A DNA stretch of 64,000 bases. It comes from Kitasatospora humi. Its GTDB lineage: Bacteria; Actinomycetota; Actinomycetes; Streptomycetales; Streptomycetaceae. Shown piece after piece: positions 56,238 through 63,877 of the stretch; positions within the stretch are counted from its first letter, which is position 1, and every line of letters starts with the position of its first letter. Position numbers and translations under genes: made by a program. The notes under the pieces are model-generated. The model made no database searches. It saw nothing but the letters and a program-made list of their open reading frames with translations, and was not told the origin of the DNA. Location: assembly GCF_020907985.1 (NCBI RefSeq), contig NZ_JAJJPA010000037.1, forward strand, positions 1 through 64,000. The letters run 5' to 3'.

Positions 56238-57935
56238 GTGCCCAAGGGTTCCGATGATTCAAGGGGGAAGCGCCTGGCACTCGAAGCCACGGCGTCGGAT
56301 AATTCAACGCTGGCCCAGCTTGGGATGGGGCGCCAGACAAATTATTTCAACGGTGCTTTTCATATTCCCGAGATGGACGATTGGAGTCGCGTTGCTGATG
56401 TCGATCCAATGATTCTCGGAATTCATAGATGTCGCCCAGTTAATCATGCCGCCAAGCTTACGCCGTACATCGGCCGCGACGTCGATCGGCAGGTTCGAGA
56501 ATCTATTTCACGATCACAAAATGGTGGATTTACTCTAATCGTCGGCGATTCGACTGCGGGCAAGACGAGGACTCTCTATGAAGCCGTTGCCGAGATCTGT
56601 CCGGATGCTCGGATTTTTTCCCCTTCTACCTCGGGGGAAATTCGGCAAATTCCTCAGATCGCTTCTGAGGGAACGCGTCAATGTGTGCTCTGGCTGGATG
56701 ATCTAGAGCGGTATCTCGGTCCCGATGGAGTCGATCCGTTCCTCGTGGGCAGGCTTATCGAATCTGGTGTCTGCATTGCCGCTACCATGCGGGCGGAGCG
56801 CTATGAAACTTTCATGCCAAGGGCTGAGAGGGCGGCAGGCCTTATACACGACCCGCTAGCTCAGCATGTCTCCCGTATCGGGATGCAGGTGTTAAATGTT
56901 GCTGACCTGATTGAGTTGGAGCGCGTTTGGAGCACTCGTGAGCTTCAGGATGCGCGGAACTTCTCAGATCCGAGAATCGTCGAAGCGGTAGATCATCATG
57001 GGCCCTATGGGATCGCTGAATATCTCGCCGCTGGGCCGCCTCTGTATAGCGAGTGGAAATGGGCCCTGCGGGCGAATGGCAATCCGCGCGGACATTCCCT
57101 TGTTGCTGCTGCCATAGATCTGGCGCGAGCTGGGCTAGTGGCGCCCATCAAGCTCTCTGATCTCGAAGGACTTCATGGCCTTTACCTCAATCAGGCTGGC
57201 GGTGCGGTCCTGCGTCCGGAGAAATTCGAGGAAGCTGTGGAATGGGCAACGTCTGTGCGTTTCGGAGTAACCAGCTTGCTTATGCCAGATGGAGACGGCT
57301 GGCGCGCATTTGACTACCTTGTCGATGCCGCGGCGAGGGAGGATAGGAATTTTCCCACAGGAGAGCCTTTTTGGCTGATGGCAGCATCTATTGCGAGGCA
57401 TGAAGGGGAGTACTTTAGCGCGACCGCAACGGCATCAAAAAATGGCCACAAGGACCTGGTTGACCGACTTTGGGCAGAACGTGTAAACGATGGAGACGAT
57501 CACGCCGCGTTCCATCTAGCGCTGCAGTTCGAGGGCCACAAAGACGATGAAAGCTATGAGAATTGGCTGCTCATGTCTGCGGGGGCTGGAAATGATCAGG
57601 CTTTGTTCATGCTTGGCGAATTGGAGATTGATCGAGGAGATATCGGGAAAGCAATCTCAACCCTAAGTTGGGGGCTGGAGCTTGGAGGGGAGGACTGTGC
57701 CTGGAGACTTGGGGATATTTACGCCAATCTTGGTGACGTTACTAAGGCGGAGAATTTTGGCGCACCGGGCATGAGATGGGAAGCATTGGGGCGGGGATCG
57801 CGCTCGGAATCCATCTTATTAGGAGAGGTGAGCTGCGCTCGGCGATCGATGTTTTCCGGCAGATTGCGGTGGACTCGGGGGCAGCTAGTGCTCAATATAA
57901 CCTTGCTCGTGCGCTGGAAGAGGACGGGTCTATAG
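56238..57935 (+). CDS. P-loop NTPase with N-terminal QLG motif and TPR repeats (STAND/NLR-like); 3' part out of frame
   Basis: Residues 17-33 hold the motif shared with the upstream protein (A-x2-S-x2-S-x3-QLG-x-G-x-Q). A P-loop NTPase follows: IGRDVDRQ at ~78, Walker A GDSTAGKT (103-110), Walker B VLWLDDLERYL (~150-160). A helical region and TPR/Sel1-like repeats start near residue 400. After about 57757 the frame degenerates, and the natural continuation (FWRTGHEMGSIGAGIALG) lies in the frame of the next entry, consistent with loss of one T in a T-run at 57755-57758. Full length without the shift would be about 716 residues. GTG start. The codon usage is less GC-rich than core genes. A sensor-switch role is inferred. 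Confidence 0.7.
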   Translation: MPKGSDDSRGKRLALEATASDNSTLAQLGMGRQTNYFNGAFHIPEMDDWSRVADVDPMILGIHRCRPVNHAAKLTPYIGRDVDRQVRESISRSQNGGFTLIVGDSTAGKTRTLYEAVAEICPDARIFSPSTSGEIRQIPQIASEGTRQCVLWLDDLERYLGPDGVDPFLVGRLIESGVCIAATMRAERYETFMPRAERAAGLIHDPLAQHVSRIGMQVLNVADLIELERVWSTRELQDARNFSDPRIVEAVDHHGPYGIAEYLAAGPPLYSEWKWALRANGNPRGHSLVAAAIDLARAGLVAPIKLSDLEGLHGLYLNQAGGAVLRPEKFEEAVEWATSVRFGVTSLLMPDGDGWRAFDYLVDAAAREDRNFPTGEPFWLMAASIARHEGEYFSATATASKNGHKDLVDRLWAERVNDGDDHAAFHLALQFEGHKDDESYENWLLMSAGAGNDQALFMLGELEIDRGDIGKAISTLSWGLELGGEDCAWRLGDIYANLGDVTKAENFGAPGMRWEALGRGSRSESILLGEVSCARRSMFSGRLRWTRGQLVLNITLLVRWKRTGL

Positions 57936-58387
57936 GCGAGGCCAAGCAGTGGTATCGGAAATCGGCAGAAGCTGGGTATTCTCATGCTCAGGCAAATCTC
58001 GGCCTGCTACTCGCCGAGGAGGGTGATTTCGGATCGGCGCTGATCTACCTTCGGAAGGCAGCGGACCTTGGTGATGGTATGGCTGCTTGTCATGCGGCAG
58101 ACCTTGACTTGGCCATGGGATGCGAAGATCAAGCCCAAAGGTTCTATGAGAAGTCCTTTGAGCTCGGCTATTCCCATGCTGCTCAACATCTTGGTGGGCT
58201 GCACCTGCGGCGAGGTGACATAGCAGCGGCTAAGCATTGGTTCAGGATCTCCCAGGCTCATGGCGACAAGTACTCTGCATGGAACCTCGGGGTTATTCGG
58301 ATGCACGAGGGGAAAGCTCTTGATTTGGCTGGCCTGCTGCTTTGTGAATGGCCATCAGGGGATGATCAAGGTCTGGATGAAATGTAG
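57776..58387 (+). CDS. TPR/Sel1-repeat C-terminal part of the NTPase, separated by a frameshift
   Basis: A 203-codon frame made of TPR/Sel1-like repeats, for example AQYNLARALEEDGSIGEAKQ, WYRKSAEAGYSHAQANLGLL and FRISQAHGDKYSAWNLG. The ATG at 57776 is inside the first repeat, so this is most likely the displaced C-terminus of the upstream NTPase and not an independent gene. If the frameshift is real the sensor repeats are lost from the NTPase; if it is a sequencing error the two are one gene, 56238-58387. Confidence 0.65.
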   Translation: MGSIGAGIALGIHLIRRGELRSAIDVFRQIAVDSGAASAQYNLARALEEDGSIGEAKQWYRKSAEAGYSHAQANLGLLLAEEGDFGSALIYLRKAADLGDGMAACHAADLDLAMGCEDQAQRFYEKSFELGYSHAAQHLGGLHLRRGDIAAAKHWFRISQAHGDKYSAWNLGVIRMHEGKALDLAGLLLCEWPSGDDQGLDEM

Positions 58388-58483
58388 CGTTCCGCGGCTC
58401 TTGTGATGAGGGGTGAGAATTTCACTGCCACCTCGTCTCATGTATCCCTGATATCTTCAGGTAGCCGCTTAACGAACTATGCG

Positions 58484-58521
58484 AGGCCCCTTCCCTCGAC
58501 TAGTACAGAGGAAAGGGGCCT
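58484..58521. terminator. Bidirectional terminator between NTPase and XRE regulator genes
   Basis: 14-bp stem with one mismatch (AGGCCCCTTCCCTC against GAGGAAAGGGGCCT), 10-nt loop containing CTAG, between convergent genes. Confidence 0.7.
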
Positions 58522-58541
58522 GTGGGGTCTGCTATCTGGGA

Positions 58542-59897
58542 TCAAGCAGCCAACAGATCCCTGGACCGCTCGTTGAAGTCGGCGACCAGGGGGTGGCGGC
58601 CGAAGGGGGTCATCTGGCGCTTGAGGTTCTGGACGGCTTCGACGGCGCGGGAGGACTGGACCTGGCTGGTGAGGCTCAGGGTCCGGAGGCCAGCGGCGTG
58701 GGCGGCTTCGAGGTCGCGGCGCTTGAGGTGGGAGACGGCGAGGGCGGCTTGGGACATGGCGCCGCGGCGGGCTCGCTTTTGGGCGCGGGCGTGGTCGATG
58801 GAGAGGCGGGCGTAGGTGGCGGCGGTGTCGGGCTCGTCGATGTCCTGGAAGGTCTGGGCATGCTCGCCGTTGAGGTAGGCCGGGTCGATGTAGCGGGCCC
58901 ATTCGGCTTCTTCGCTGTCCGGGGTGACCTTGGCGTAGGCGGCCTCGGACTGGCTGACGGCTCGGATGGCGCCCTGCTTGTCGCCGAGCCTGGCAAGCGC
59001 CCGGCCTTCGAGGGCCCAGAGGTCGGCCAGGCAGGCGTCCGACTCCGGGGTGCGGGAGAGTCCAGCGCGGCCGGCCTGGGCCAGGCGACGGCCCTCATCG
59101 GGGTGGCCGAGTAGCGTGGCCTGGTCGGCCATGCCTGCGAGGACGTGTGCGCCGAGTGCCGGGTTGCCGGACTCCTCGGCCAGGCGCAGGGACTGGATCA
59201 GGTAGCGCTGGGCGGTGCCGTGCTCGCCGTCGTCGTAGGCCATCCAGCCGAGTAGGTAGGTCTGTTCGGCGGCGGCCTCGGCCAGCGCGCGGCGGACGTC
59301 CTCGGTGGAGGATCGGCGGAGCAGCGGGTAGACGTGCTCGTTGGTGTAGCTGGCCAGTGCGGTGCGGCCGGCGCCGCCGCCCTGGAAGATGTCCATCTCC
59401 TGGAAGGTGCCGAACATGTTCCGCACGGCGGTGACGTCTTCCGGGTGGACGCGGCGGCTCGGGTCCGCCTGCCGGTCCAGGGGGCTCAGCAGCCAGTCAC
59501 GCGAGGGGCCAACTGCCGCCGCAACGGCGAAAGTCGACCCGGTCAGGAATGTACGTCGATCCACGTCTGCCCTCCCTAGCTCCGCAACGGCTTCAACCGT
59601 AGCGCCGTAGGACTGGTTGTAGACAAGTGCTCGATCCGGCGCTGAGTCGGCCTCGAAGCCGAGATCGTAGGTCGTCACGCGGAAGCCGAAGTGCGTGGAG
59701 AACAGGTCTGCGATGATTTCCGGCACAGGCTGACGCGGTGTCTGGCCTTCCAACCAGCGCCTGACGCTGGACGTGTCGCATGTGATGTGCGGGTGGCCGA
59801 GCTCGGCAGCCTTCGCTCTTACGGTTCGGGCCAGTTCGCCCCGGGACCAGCCGGTGCGGCTGAGCCAGTCGGCGAGCTGCGTGTTCGGTGATCCCAT
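58542..59897 (-). CDS. XRE-type HTH regulator with TPR C-terminus
   Basis: A 451-residue regulator. The N-terminus (~1-75) is a lambda-repressor-like HTH (LADWLSRTGWSRGELARTVRAKA, SSVRRWLEGQTP). A linker includes a Tat-like RRTFLTGSTFAVAAAVG segment (~113-130), as is common in streptomycete HTH-TPR proteins. The TPR superhelix fills the rest (~170-440). It resembles NsdA-like regulators that are often divergent from anti-sigma-type ATPase genes, as here. ATG at 59897. The signal sensed is unknown. Confidence 0.8.
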   Translation of the reverse strand: MGSPNTQLADWLSRTGWSRGELARTVRAKAAELGHPHITCDTSSVRRWLEGQTPRQPVPEIIADLFSTHFGFRVTTYDLGFEADSAPDRALVYNQSYGATVEAVAELGRADVDRRTFLTGSTFAVAAAVGPSRDWLLSPLDRQADPSRRVHPEDVTAVRNMFGTFQEMDIFQGGGAGRTALASYTNEHVYPLLRRSSTEDVRRALAEAAAEQTYLLGWMAYDDGEHGTAQRYLIQSLRLAEESGNPALGAHVLAGMADQATLLGHPDEGRRLAQAGRAGLSRTPESDACLADLWALEGRALARLGDKQGAIRAVSQSEAAYAKVTPDSEEAEWARYIDPAYLNGEHAQTFQDIDEPDTAATYARLSIDHARAQKRARRGAMSQAALAVSHLKRRDLEAAHAAGLRTLSLTSQVQSSRAVEAVQNLKRQMTPFGRHPLVADFNERSRDLLAA

Positions 59898-60051
59898 TGC
59901 CTCGCACTCCCGTTCGCTGGCCGTGGTGATTCAACACGGTTCAACACCCGTGAAAACAGTACTACTTGGTGTGACCTCGCGGTTCTCTGTATGTGCAGAC
60001 CGCACGACATACGCGGAGTTGACTCTGCGTCAGTTTGCGAGGGAGTGAGAC

Positions 60052-60495
60052 GTGATCACCGCGAGAGCTGAAGTCGAACAGGATGACCCGTCGGACAGCA
60101 CCGCAGAGCTGTGGCTGCCCAAGAGCGAGCTGTCGGCGCCGCGGGCTCGCGCAACGTTGGCGCAGCTCCTGGAGCGCGTAGACGGCGGTGAGCGCTTCAT
60201 GGAGGCCGGCAGCATCGTGCTGGCCGAACTGGTGGCGAACGCGAGCGCTCATGGAACGCGACGGGGCGACCGCTTCATCGTCCGCCTGAGGGTCAATCCG
60301 GTGCGGCTGCGGATCGAGGTCCATGACCGCAGCACCAAAGAGCCCGTGGTGCGTGCGCTGGCCCCCATGGTGGAGAACGGACGGGGCATGCACCTGGTCA
60401 GTTCGCTTTCGCAGAGCTGGGGGTGCCGCCTGCGTACGCCGGGTGTCGGCAAGGCGGTCTGGGCGGTCATCCATCCGACGCAGGGAGGCTGCTGA
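60052..60495 (+). CDS. ATP-binding protein (HATPase_c_2, anti-sigma-factor-like kinase)
   Basis: A 147-residue GHKL ATPase of the RsbW/SpoIIAB class with an N box (VLAELVANASAHG), G1 (VHDRSTKEP) and G2 (GRGMHLVSSL). In streptomycetes such stand-alone ATPases commonly adjoin XRE/DUF397 regulators and act as anti-sigma or switch proteins. GTG at 60052 follows GGGAG. It is first of a tight operon with two small genes: the next ATG overlaps its stop (ATGA). Confidence 0.85.
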   Translation: MITARAEVEQDDPSDSTAELWLPKSELSAPRARATLAQLLERVDGGERFMEAGSIVLAELVANASAHGTRRGDRFIVRLRVNPVRLRIEVHDRSTKEPVVRALAPMVENGRGMHLVSSLSQSWGCRLRTPGVGKAVWAVIHPTQGGC

Positions 60496-60659
60496 TGATC
60501 AGGAGGGGAGGCAACAGGCTTCGGCGGGCTGAGCAGCGCTGCTACTACTGCGGCGCTGGGGTGGCCCACGCGGTGGCCGTGCGCACGTTCCGGGTGGGCC
60601 TCCGTCTTGTGGTGGTCCATGCTCACCACCCCCGTCGGCCCGAAGAGGGTAAGTCGTGA
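60495..60659 (+). CDS. 54-residue basic protein with CxxC
   Basis: MIRRGGNRLRRAEQRCYYCG followed by a short hydrophobic/His-rich stretch (VVVHAHHPRRP). C16 and C19 could bind metal with downstream His residues. The ATG overlaps the stop of the ATPase gene and its stop overlaps the next GTG, so it is almost certainly translated. No family recognised. Confidence 0.6.
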   Translation: MIRRGGNRLRRAEQRCYYCGAGVAHAVAVRTFRVGLRLVVVHAHHPRRPEEGKS

Positions 60660-61003
60660 GTGCCGAGCTGGAGTTCGGACCGGTGGAGGTACAGCTGTGC
60701 AACAGCGCCAAACCGGTGACCTTCGCGCACCTGACGGCTGCCTTGGCGGGAGTCCGAGAGGGCCTGGACCTGCTCCCGCTCTCCAAAACGGAGCATCGCT
60801 GGCTGCTCGCCACGCTGACGAGCTCGGAGGCAAGAGCTTGGGCGACCGAGAACCTGGAGGGACACGGCATCTGGGTGGTGCCCTACCAGATCGGCGCCAT
60901 CGCGAACGAGCTGATCATCCGGCCGATGGATGGAAGCTCGGACAAGCGTGAGGAGGAGCAGCCACCGTCTGAGGATCCGGGCGCGTTGACCGACCCGCGA
61001 TGA
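60656..61003 (+). CDS. Hypothetical protein, third gene of the ATPase operon
   Basis: A 115-residue protein with an alpha/beta pattern (FGPVEVQLCNSAKPVTFAHLTAALAGVREG; HGIWVVPYQIGAIANELIIRP) and an acidic tail. GTG overlaps the previous stop by four bases. It is unknown but translationally coupled to the anti-sigma-like ATPase. Confidence 0.65.
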   Translation: MSAELEFGPVEVQLCNSAKPVTFAHLTAALAGVREGLDLLPLSKTEHRWLLATLTSSEARAWATENLEGHGIWVVPYQIGAIANELIIRPMDGSSDKREEEQPPSEDPGALTDPR

Positions 61004-61099
61004 GCTGGGCGTGGCCGGGCCTATCTTGGCCGGCTGCGTCCTTGAGTCCGGGTGCGATGAGCGGCATCCGCCCGGACTCGCCCCTGAGAGGGGCAGGTG

Positions 61100-61139
61100 C
61101 CGGACCACCCCGAGTCCTTGGCGGGAAGGGGTGGTCCGG
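61100..61139. terminator. Terminator of the ATPase operon
   Basis: Perfect 12-bp stem CCGGACCACCCC/GGGGTGGTCCGG with a 16-nt loop. Confidence 0.75.
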
Positions 61140-61179
61140 TGGGTGTTAACCCGGTGCCGATGGTACCGGGCAGTTCGGC

Positions 61180-61569
61180 ATGTCCGTGCACGCAGTGCCA
61201 TTCGGCGGCTACTGGTCATCTGAAGCTGATTCCGAACCAGGGGAGTTGAGGGCACTGAACGAGGACGGAGAGACCGCCGGCGGCTGGGGTCAGGAGCTGG
61301 ACCCGGAGGCTTGGCTGTGGCTCGCCGGAGTTGACTACGTCTCAGGTTGGCGGGTGGCGCGCGATGCTGCGGCTGACGTCAACGCACTGCTCGCCCAATG
61401 CGGGGTCGAACGGGCGCACCTGCGGGCCGTGGCGGCGACGGACGCCCAGGGTCAGGGCTTCGTGAAGCTGGTGGGACTGCCGCAGGGCTGGCTCCGCTTG
61501 GAGGAGTTGCTGCAGATCGCTGCCACCTACCAGTCCGAGGAACAGCGCAAGTTGACCGATCGCCACTGA
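61180..61569 (+). CDS. Hypothetical protein
   Basis: A 129-residue protein with an acidic, Trp-rich N-terminal half (GGWGQELDPEAWLWLAGVDYVSGWR) and an alpha/beta C-terminal half (DVNALLAQCGVERAHLRAVAATDAQGQGFVKLVGLP). ATG at 61180; no clear ribosome site. Not recognised. Confidence 0.5.
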   Translation: MSVHAVPFGGYWSSEADSEPGELRALNEDGETAGGWGQELDPEAWLWLAGVDYVSGWRVARDAAADVNALLAQCGVERAHLRAVAATDAQGQGFVKLVGLPQGWLRLEELLQIAATYQSEEQRKLTDRH

Positions 61570-62154
61570 CCGGGGAAACCGGCGCGCGTGGGTGGCGGTG
61601 GGAAGGTTTGGGCGGTGTCCTTGCGGGGTTGGGGTCGGGCATGGCCGGGGGGCCGTAAGCTGCTGCGAACTCGGTCAGGGCTTCTGGGCCTGACCGCAAT
61701 TTGGCCGAGTGGTCCCCCGGGCTTGCCCGACTCGGGCCCCGGCCCGGCAAGGTGCGTAAAGCTTCCCGCTGGCGCCCACCCCAGCCCTGGCGCGGCAGCG
61801 AACGGCCCCGTGGTGGCGCGATGCGGCCGGACTGACTTCGAGGGTCGTGGGGCGTTGCCGCGTGGGCGGCCTGGCGCCCGGCCCGGAACGGCCGCAAGGC
61901 CGCATGCCCGGCCGGGGCGCCTGGGGGCGCCCGGCGGCGCGGCAGCGCCGCCCTTGAGTAAGTAGAGAAGGTATGCGACAGCCCCGGCAGCTGCGGTGGC
62001 GAACCGGGGCTTGCGGCTAGATGTACTGACCACGGAGGTTGGTGACGAGGCTGACGAGCGGCTTGCCTGTGAGTGCGGTCCCGGTGGCCCTGCCGACGCC
62101 AACGCCAGGCTCGGATCGGCCATGACAGGCGACAATGCTGTGTACACTCCGCCA
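61570..62154. other. Long, highly structured GC-rich non-coding region
   Basis: No convincing gene in 585 bp. Three hairpins follow each other at about 61875-61952. The first has stem CGGCC-gcaa-GGCCG (a GNRA-type tetraloop) inside GGCCCGG/CCGGGCC-type arms. The second is GGCGCC-tgg-GGGCGCC. The third is GGCGGCGC-ggca-GCGCCGCC (61933-61952) followed by CTTGAG. The order suggests a structured RNA or multi-hairpin terminator; similar blocks occur in streptomycete mobile DNA in my recollection. Confidence 0.45.
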
Positions 62155-62688
62155 ATGCACTCTCTGGGGTTCGACGAGGTGGACAACGGGGTCGGTGACC
62201 TTGATGCAGCCGAGTCGGAGTTCATCGAGGCCCTGCTCAGCGAGATGGCCGTGCGGGCCCCGCAGCCGGCTACGAGCTACCTGCTCCGCGATGAAGACAT
62301 CGGCGGCCGGCTGGTGGCTTCCGTACAGCTTGCCTGGGTGCCATTCGGAGCTCGTTTCGACGGCTCCACGGTCCACTGCGACGAGCTCCACTGCCAGCTG
62401 TACTGCTTGCCAGAAGAGCCCACTGAACTGGCACTTGAAGCATCCGGCTCCCCGAATGAACTCGGTCGCCTCGCCGCCGCGTGGTTCGACACCCTTCTTC
62501 GGCGCCCTGTAGTCCGCCATGAATGGGTCAATCGGGGACAGGTGTATGCAGACAGGACGTTCTTCTCGGACTCGGGCAGGATCCTCACCGGCATGGTCAA
62601 CTCCAATGGAATTCCACTGAAGCGGTGGTTTCGGCAGGGCCTCGGACCAGCTGACCGGGTTGTCCAGGTGCGCGGCGAGCACGCCTGA
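62155..62688 (+). CDS. Hypothetical accessory protein
   Basis: A 177-residue protein (MHSLGFDEVDNGVGDLDAAE...). The middle has beta-rich segments (RLVASVQLAWVPFGARFDGSTVHCDELHCQLYCLP) and the end a WVNRGQVYADRTFF segment. It is not recognised. ATG at 62155 is preceded seven bases upstream by TACACT, suggesting a leaderless message; an upstream ATG at 62122 in the same frame would overlap that promoter. Confidence 0.6.
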   Translation: MHSLGFDEVDNGVGDLDAAESEFIEALLSEMAVRAPQPATSYLLRDEDIGGRLVASVQLAWVPFGARFDGSTVHCDELHCQLYCLPEEPTELALEASGSPNELGRLAAAWFDTLLRRPVVRHEWVNRGQVYADRTFFSDSGRILTGMVNSNGIPLKRWFRQGLGPADRVVQVRGEHA

Positions 62689-62840
62689 CCATCTATCGTG
62701 GTGAGCAGCATTCTGCCGTTCTAAACGGCCTGCCCCAGCCTTTCGGCGGCCAGGGTCGACCCGAGCCCGAAGTGCCGCCACGACATGACAAACCGCCCTA
62801 CATATCCGGTCCGAGCCCACGAACTCCGGTACCGAGACCG

Positions 62841-63617
62841 TTAGCGGGCTGCGGCCTTGGCGGGCGCCCCGTGGGCCTCGATGGTGAAGCCGACCGCGGC
62901 GGACTCGGCGCCGAGCAGGGTGCGCTCCAGCATGAGCGGCAGGCCCTGGATCCGGTCCACCGTGACGCGCTGGGTCACCAGTAGGGCGGCGGCCTCGGAG
63001 AGTTGCAGCGAGGTTCGCTCGTCGGGCTGCGGGATGCGGGCGCTGATCTGCTCGCGCCAGGTGAGGTCGTGGCCAGCCTTGGCAAGGGTCGCGTAGGCCT
63101 TGGCCGGGGTGACCGCCGGCGTCCGTACGAGCGCGGTCTCACCCACGCGCTCAAGAGGGAGGATGAGGCGGTGGAGCGCCCGTGTGCCGGTGGCCGGGTC
63201 CTGGATGAGGCGGTCACAGACGATGGTCATCTCGTCCTCGTCCATGCCGAGCAGCGGCGCGGTGGTTGCGTCGGTGGCGGCTCGGTAGACGGTGGCCTCT
63301 TCCTTGCCGGTCCACCAGTGGTCGGTTGAGGTCTCGAAGCGGGTGCCGCGTCGGGTGATCGTCTGCTCGATCGTAGCGGCGGGGCCGTGGACGGCGCTGC
63401 GGACGAAGGTGCCGCGACCCTGCTTGACGTCCAGCAGGCCTTCGGTGCGGAGCGCGGCGACGGCCAGGCGCACCGTGGGGCGGGAGACCCCGTAGGTCTC
63501 GGCAAGGTCGGTCTCGGTGGGCAGCTGGCTGCCCGGCTGCCACTGCCCTTGGGCAATGGATTCCCGCATGGCTGCGGCGACTTGCTTGTGCAGCGGCTCG
63601 TTCCGGATGACTGCCAT
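62841..63617 (-). CDS. GntR/HutC-type regulator (KorSA-like)
   Basis: The 258-residue regulator has an N-terminal winged HTH of the GntR family (LHKQVAAAMRESIAQGQWQPGSQLPTE, GVSRPTVRLAVAALRTEGLL) and a UTRA ligand domain. GntR/UTRA proteins called KorSA control transfer and replication genes of pSAM2-like actinomycete integrative elements and sit divergent from them; the next gene here fits that pattern. ATG at 63617. Confidence 0.85.
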   Translation of the reverse strand: MAVIRNEPLHKQVAAAMRESIAQGQWQPGSQLPTETDLAETYGVSRPTVRLAVAALRTEGLLDVKQGRGTFVRSAVHGPAATIEQTITRRGTRFETSTDHWWTGKEEATVYRAATDATTAPLLGMDEDEMTIVCDRLIQDPATGTRALHRLILPLERVGETALVRTPAVTPAKAYATLAKAGHDLTWREQISARIPQPDERTSLQLSEAAALLVTQRVTVDRIQGLPLMLERTLLGAESAAVGFTIEAHGAPAKAAAR

Positions 63618-63743
63618 CTGTGCGACCCCTTTTGGCTGCGGGCGCCGGGGAGTGTCCCGCGTTGGTGTGAGTGTCGTGGTGTCAGGTGTTTTTGGGTGTC
63701 TGGGGTGATCGTTTGCCCTGCTCGGGCGCCTTCATCAGTCTGT

Positions 63744-63839
63744 CGTTAGACGCTATGCGTTAAACGTAAGCATGAATCTCCTAGCATCGCGGGTCAAGCA
63801 GGTGCACCATCAGTCCAGCAAAGGTAAGTACGTTTGACG
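63744..63839. promoter_or_regulatory. Repeated CGTT(A/T)(A/G)ACG sites between the GntR gene and the element operon
   Basis: CGTTAGACG (63744-63752), CGTTAAACG (63758-63766) and CGTTTGACG (63831-63839) lie in the 260-bp divergent promoter region. Two are 14 bp apart. They are candidate operators for the KorSA-like regulator; binding is inferred. Confidence 0.45.
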
Positions 63840-63877
63840 ACAGACGTCAGGCGCTGCCTTGGACGAGGAGTACCCCC

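Noticed and set aside
57740..57790. Programmed -1 ribosomal frameshift in the NTPase gene
   Set aside because: The context GAG-AAT-TTT is not a good X-XXY-YYZ heptamer and no downstream structure stands out; a mutation or sequence error is simpler.
61527..62225. 232-codon reverse open frame in the structured GC-rich stretch
   Set aside because: The product is Pro/Arg/Ala low complexity, overlaps the forward gene at 62155, and the DNA is dominated by hairpins; non-coding is more likely.
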